Origin: Poecilobothrus nobilitatus
Taxonomy: Eukaryota; Arthropoda; Insecta; Diptera; Dolichopodidae
Assembly: GCA_947095535.1 (NCBI GenBank)
Contig: OX352773.1
Coordinates: forward strand, 206,852,093 to 206,916,092
DNA length: 64,000 bases
Direction of reading: 5' to 3'
In this document: positions 58,926-64,000 of the stretch, one piece after another
Numbering within the stretch: the stretch's first letter is position 1
Layout: every line of letters begins with the position of its first letter
Notes under the pieces: generated by a model
Told to the model about the DNA's origin: nothing
Databases searched by the model: none
The model's input: only the letters and a program-made list of their open reading frames with translations
Translations under genes and position numbers: made by a program

Positions 58926-60725
58926 TATATAAATATATAAAGCAATAAAAATTTACAAAACGTTTTGAATCATTAAAGCAGTATCCAGAATTATCAAAAA
59001 TATTTTTAATTTTTTTATTTTCATCCCAAATAAATTTTTAAAATTACTTTAGATATTTTTTATTTATTAAAATTACTTAAAGAATATTTTTACAAAATTT
59101 TTGTATCAATTATATGCTAATGGTAAATTCAATTTTAAGAAACACATAATTGACAGTTGAACAAGATAGACAGCAAATCAAAATAGTTAGTGATAGATAA
59201 AAAAAAAAATTTATTTTTTATATAATTATTCATTCCCTTTTAACTTTTGATTTACTAAAACTTCACCTTATTAAAATTACTGCCTTAATTTCTAATAAAA
59301 TACAAAATTAAAATTGACATGATTACAAAAAAACAAAAATAAAAAAAAAAGATTTCGCAAATCAAAATTATACGCGATCATTAAGCTGTTTTTTTTTTTT
59401 TTTTAGTAGGTATCTAATTTTTGTTACGTCAATAAATTTCAAAATATTGTGCTGTTGTTTTTCATTCAATTTTCAATGAAGGTTAAATTTAATGTGAAAA
59501 TTCATATAATAACTATAACATGTGGTTTTCTTTGATTTCAGAAAAAAAAAAAGAAGAAAAACAAAAAAAGATATACTTTTAGAAAATAATATAAAAAAAA
59601 AAAAAAATAGAAGAAAAACAAAATTTAAAAATTGTTGCAAAAAAACAACGCGTGATCAATGTGCAATCAAAGTGAGCAAATCAATTAACTTAATTTTTCG
59701 AATGTAAATTTTTTCATATAGGTGTACTTACATTTTAATTTGATTTGATATAAAAATGTATAATTAATGAATATAATTATTTCAATATATGAAACATTTA
59801 AAATTTTTAACCTACTTTTAACATATGTATTTATAATCAACAAGAAATACATCATAAAAAATTATTGTTTGTTAGTTTGTATTTTTCATCAAAAGCGGCT
59901 TTCATCATTTTCTTAATAATCCGTTTCTTTTTTGTTTTATTTGTTTTCACACTTGTCTATTTATTCAACGTTATGCTTTATGCTTTAAAATCTATGACAT
60001 TTCAATAAATTTTTGTAAAAAAAAAAAAAAAAAAAATTACATAAAAACTATTTAGAATGAATAGTGAAAATTAAGATATTTTCAAAAATTTTGGCAATTT
60101 TCCCGGTAATTTTCTTTAGATTTTCTTGATTTTGTTAATTCTTTTTTAAATCTTTTTGACAAGACAAAATCAAAGTTAATATGGTGACAATAGAGCAAAA
60201 TGTTTAAACTTTTTATATTTTGATTTGTTTGTTTTTTTTTTCTGTTTTTAAATTACAGAAAATTAAGATAAAATAAAAGAACAGCAAGAAAATTAAATAT
60301 TTTTTTTTCGTACAAAAAAAAAAAGAGAAAAAAGTATTTTCCGTAATTATTGTCATAAAAAAAAAAAATGTTCTTTTTCTTTCTTTTTTTTTTTTTTTTT
60401 TGTTGTTTATCCAAAAAATCTGGATGTTAGACGTCATATAATTCTGGGTTATAATGGTTTGAAAGGTATATTTGTATCAGTTGTTGAATGAATTAAATTA
60501 TCAATGTTTGTGATGCATGTATACAATTTTTTATGGTGCTCCAAACATGACATTTGTTTTCCTACATCTTGGTTTTTTAATCTATATAGAATTAATTTAT
60601 ATTTATTAATACGTTAATTACATGAACAATATAAGAATTTTTTTTAAATGTAAGTACTTCTTCAGTTGTATTGAATTTTAACTCAATAATATACTATTGG
60701 TTTTTAAAATTAATCATTCTCATTA
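58926..60725. other. AT-rich noncoding stretch, nothing recognised
   Basis: A 20-A run lies near 60018-60037. The plus frame at 59522-59707 is Lys-rich from A-tracts and the minus frame at 60213-60437 likewise. No gene seen. Confidence 0.5.
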
Positions 60726-61640
60726 ATTATACCCGTACGATAGGATCGGGTATAATAAAATTACTTCTCCGTTTGTAACACCTCGAAATATGCGAGCTAG
60801 ATTTACCTTCAAAGGTATGGATCGGATCAGAAAAAAATTCTAAGACTTTTGAGCCATGTCCGTCCGTCCGTCCGTCCGTCCGTCCGTCCGTCAGCACGCT
60901 AATTCAAAAACTAAGAAAGCTAGAATCTTGAAATTTACAAAAAATATTCTGGGAATAATTTGTAGGTTCCCTATTTTTTTTGGTTGAGTTTGGACCAAAA
61001 CTTAGGGTAGCTCTCGAACACCTAACTTTTAGATCCCCACATTTTTTTTGAAGCTATGAAATTTTAACTGCTGATAGATCTCACAAAAATATTAATTTTA
61101 TTTTTAATAACTTTTTTTTGTAGCCCCACTCGTTACGGAGCTACAGCTCCCCAAAGGTTCAAAAAAGCTCTATATTTAAATTGTTATAGCACAAGTTGTA
61201 TAAGGTATATCTTCATTTTGACAACGCCAAACGATTACTACTTTTATCAGCTTTAAAAGGTATATACAATAAATATATATTTGTGGCATACGGTGTCTTA
61301 ATTTACCGTTATGCGAAACTCAAATTTTGCAAAATCCTTAACCCTTCTATCTTCTAAACGGTTTAAGTTGGAAACTTGAAATTTTGACAGAAGTTAGATC
61401 TTTAAAAATAAGTATGAGTCATTTCAGAAATTTTTTTTATATCACCCCCCGTTTAGGAGCTGTAAGGGGTCAAAAAATGAAAATTTCCTATTTTTAAACA
61501 CCTGTAACTTGAACACCTGTTAAAATTTTTTTGAAGTAATATACAAAAATGAAAGCTTCAACATTATACTCTTATTTCTGTTAACAACTTTTTTTAATAA
61601 TATAGGGTTACTTTATAATTGACGAAAGTGTTACTTGATT
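60726..61640 (+). repeat. Family T repeat, copy 6 (most complete)
   Basis: Starts with a 10-bp inverted repeat 'ATTATACCCG' / 'CGGGTATAAT' (60726-60735, 60747-60756). Then come 'CTCCGTTTGTAACACCTCGA', 'TATGGATCGGATCAG', 'TTTGAGCCATG' and a (TCCG)n run at 60858-60892. The body has the shared landmarks 'TTACGGAGCTACAGCTCCCC', 'AATTTACCGTTATGCGAAAC', 'AACTTGAAATTTTGAC', 'AAAAAATGAAAATTTCC', 'AAACACCTGTAACTTG'. This head organisation is one I recall as common in brachyceran fly genomes. No open frame, so the mechanism of spread is unknown from the sequence. Confidence 0.8.
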
Positions 61641-64000
61641 TTTTCAAATTTTCTAACAAATTTCTTCAACAAATTTTTTGCATTTTGTTTTACTCAATAA
61701 TTTGAAATTGTTGAGGATATAATGCGTAGTACAAAAAAATGTAAATAAATAAACAACATAACGGTTGCTTGAAGAATTTTTATTATTTATATGATATTGA
61801 TATACATACTTATATAATATCATGTTTATTTACATATCGTATATGACACTAGTGAGTGAATGATAAGAGTATATATGTATATTATATAGTGCCGTATTTA
61901 CATACATATATGTATTTTATTGCACTTATAAGAAATTATTCTGTCAATGAAATATTTAAATATAATATAATATAATATTTAAAATTATATTTACTGTTTT
62001 GTACTTAGTAAATTTAATATACATTTACCGCTTAGTATTAAATGGTACTATAGAATATTTGAAAAAGTTTTGGATTGATAATCGTTATGTGGAAGGTTAG
62101 AATCTGCTTTTGAAGAATGTACATATAAACATATAGTTTGAATATATGTACAACCCATACTACTAGAAATTATAAAATTCATCCAAATTATTTTAAAATA
62201 CTAAAATATTAAAAAAATAATATTGTAAGCAGAATGACAGGCTGTGAACATACTAACGGTTCGTACGGGTATCTAAGAGTTGACAAAGTCAACTGTATTC
62301 TTCCTCGTTTTCATTTAATTTCATTTCATTTAATTTCAGTTCACAAAAGTTTATTTTCCTATTGTAAAGATCTTTTTTATTTTTCAGGACCGCAAGTTTT
62401 TTTTTGTTTTTCAGCATCACATATATTATCAAACTACAAAGTTCCCAAAGCAAGAAAAATTTATTATTTATACAATATTTAAATATGCAATGATTATCTC
62501 TTATGATAACTTTTGCAAAACAAATACCGTTATTCAAAAGTCATGTACTAGCCAGAGATACATAATTTTAAATAAACAATAAACTTAATAGTAGACTAAG
62601 AATTTTTAATATTTGGGATTTGTTTTTAATGTATTTCCAATTTAGTACATCAATGTTACTACATTTTCTGACTTAGCACAAAACTAATTACAAGAACAGA
62701 ATTAATAATGTTTCCTCCACCATTTTAATACAATATGTTTCATTCAAAAATACAAAAAAAAAAAAAACAAATTCTATAACATTTTTCCTATTTATTTTTT
62801 TACCAAATCAAAATACGTATTTATACATAAAAAATAAAAGCTATAGAAAATTAAAGTAGAAAATTTACTTTGAAATTTAAATAATTTTCACATTTATTTT
62901 GACACGGCGACATAACATTGAAGTAAGCGTAAAGAAAATTTCATTTCACCACCTACCTTTAAAATTTCGTCACTTTTTTCGTTTTTGTTTTTTGTTTTTT
63001 TTTTGTTTTTGTTATTTCTTCCTTAACATTATCTTCTTTTTAGCCTTATATTATTCAATTGTCTCAATACACATTGTTTGTATACATATGTTTATATTAT
63101 TTAAAATATGAAGAAAACAATTAAGAAGAGTTAGATAAAAAAAATTCTTAAAATTCTTTATTTTTTGATTCTTTTTCATGTCAATTTTGGAATCTTGAGA
63201 TAGAGAAAAATACTATAGATACTGAAATACAATTTGGTATTAAAACAGGAGTAAGAAAAATGTTTGTAATTATTTGACAAGTGGCATTTTAACGTGTAAA
63301 CGAGAAGATACCAATAAAAAAAGCAAAATTTAATACGGTTAAATTAAATTTTACATTCATTTTCTTAAATTTTTTTTTTTTTTTTGTTAATTTGGATAAG
63401 AAAAGAAAATTAAGAAAAAAATTTGAATATTAAAGGGAGAAAATAATAAAGTAAATTATGTATTTAATTTCATTAAAATTGTTTGTAATTTATTTAACTT
63501 TTTAATTACTATATACGCATTTTCTATTTTATCGGAGTTGGGAATTTTTAGAGAGAAGTTAGAAAAGATTTAAAGATACTTAAAAAATGTTTAAGATTAA
63601 ATGAAAAAGTAATTTTTTATAAAAAAATTTTATAATATAGATAACTTGTAGATTTATTGTGCAGTCATATAAAATGAAATGAAAACATAATATTGTGTGG
63701 GAAAACAAATTTTAGTTGAAGTAACAGAAAATTTGTACACAATCAGATTGTAATATTCTTATGTTTAAGATAACAATTTTGGATTTATGTATGTACTTCA
63801 TTTTATGTAATAGTATAGTTTTTAGTTAGTATTTTATTTAGTTTGTTAACACATATATGTGTACGGTTTATTAAAGTTTAAGAAGAATTTCTTCCTTCAA
63901 AATGTCCCTCTAAATTTTCTTACCCATCTTCATAATCCTAAATTTTTGGAAATTTCTTTCCCCAAGAATCGTTCTCATATTCTTTTCCCTTAAATCAAAC
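61641..64000. other. AT-rich noncoding stretch, nothing recognised
   Basis: Frames at 62234-62482 (plus), 62289-62537 (minus) and 62899-63111 (plus) show no motif. The first two overlap antisense to each other over 'TTTCATTTAATTTCATTTCA'-type simple repeats. The last ~100 bases (63890-64000) are pyrimidine-richer ('TTCTTTCCCCAAGAATCGTT') without a recognisable exon. Confidence 0.5.

Overview
This is a very A+T-rich eukaryotic window, roughly three quarters A+T or more by eye, full of poly(A)/poly(T) tracts and TATG/ATAC-type simple sequence. I found no convincing host protein-coding exon, rRNA, true tRNA gene, CRISPR array or bacterial-style operon. Open frames are short, low in complexity and mostly run through homopolymers. 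The base composition, the tRNA-derived SINEs, the jockey/LOA-type LINE debris and repeats with a 'GGGTATAAT ... GCCATGTCCGTCCGTCCG' head point to an insect, most likely a brachyceran fly. That is inference from remembered fly sequence, not a database result. The window reads as intergenic DNA or the interior of a long intron, and everything recognisable in it is mobile-element debris.

Layout. 0-5 kb: one tRNA-derived SINE (family A), the 3' end of an ORF2 from a LOA/R1/I-type LINE, and one copy of a recurrent TCCG-type repeat (family T). 7.0-7.5 kb: a fold-back element whose arms are inverted arrays of ~20-bp units. 9.0-11.8 kb: two copies of one jockey-like LINE lying tail to tail, with a 238-bp TA-flanked MITE between them. 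12.4 kb: another SINE-A. 15.4-16.7 kb: two nested MITE-like elements, each with related inverted termini and an exact 9-bp target-site duplication, ending in a 65-bp palindrome beside a GC-rich block. 17-31 kb: a pair of diverged copies of an unidentified sequence (17.1 and 30.4 kb), a T copy, an array of palindromic modules (21.7 kb), a SINE-A with a 16-bp target-site duplication (26 kb) and an orphan MITE (28.7-29.0 kb). 34-46 kb: two 3' fragments of a second LINE family, T copies including a tandem one at 38.6-39.8 kb, a SINE-A, a tandem/mosaic repeat block at 41-42.2 kb, and a ~75-bp core shared between 35.1 and 41.9 kb. 47-64 kb: SINE-B, a lone Tc1-like terminus, a fold-back element at 53.7-54.25 kb that shares internal modules with the 15.4-16.7 kb elements, a 143-bp tandem pair, another SINE-A, and the most complete T copy (60.7-61.6 kb).

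No genes act together here. The most interesting content is a modular, apparently non-coding fold-back/MITE group (15.4-16.7 and 53.7-54.25 kb, with a related palindromic array at 21.7-22.05 kb). Its members share an internal 'TTTTAGAG..GG(a/t)T.CAAAATCAGG...TTTTTCCAGAATAT' module, GGAAATAA/TTATTTCC palindromes, and in two members exact 9-bp target duplications.
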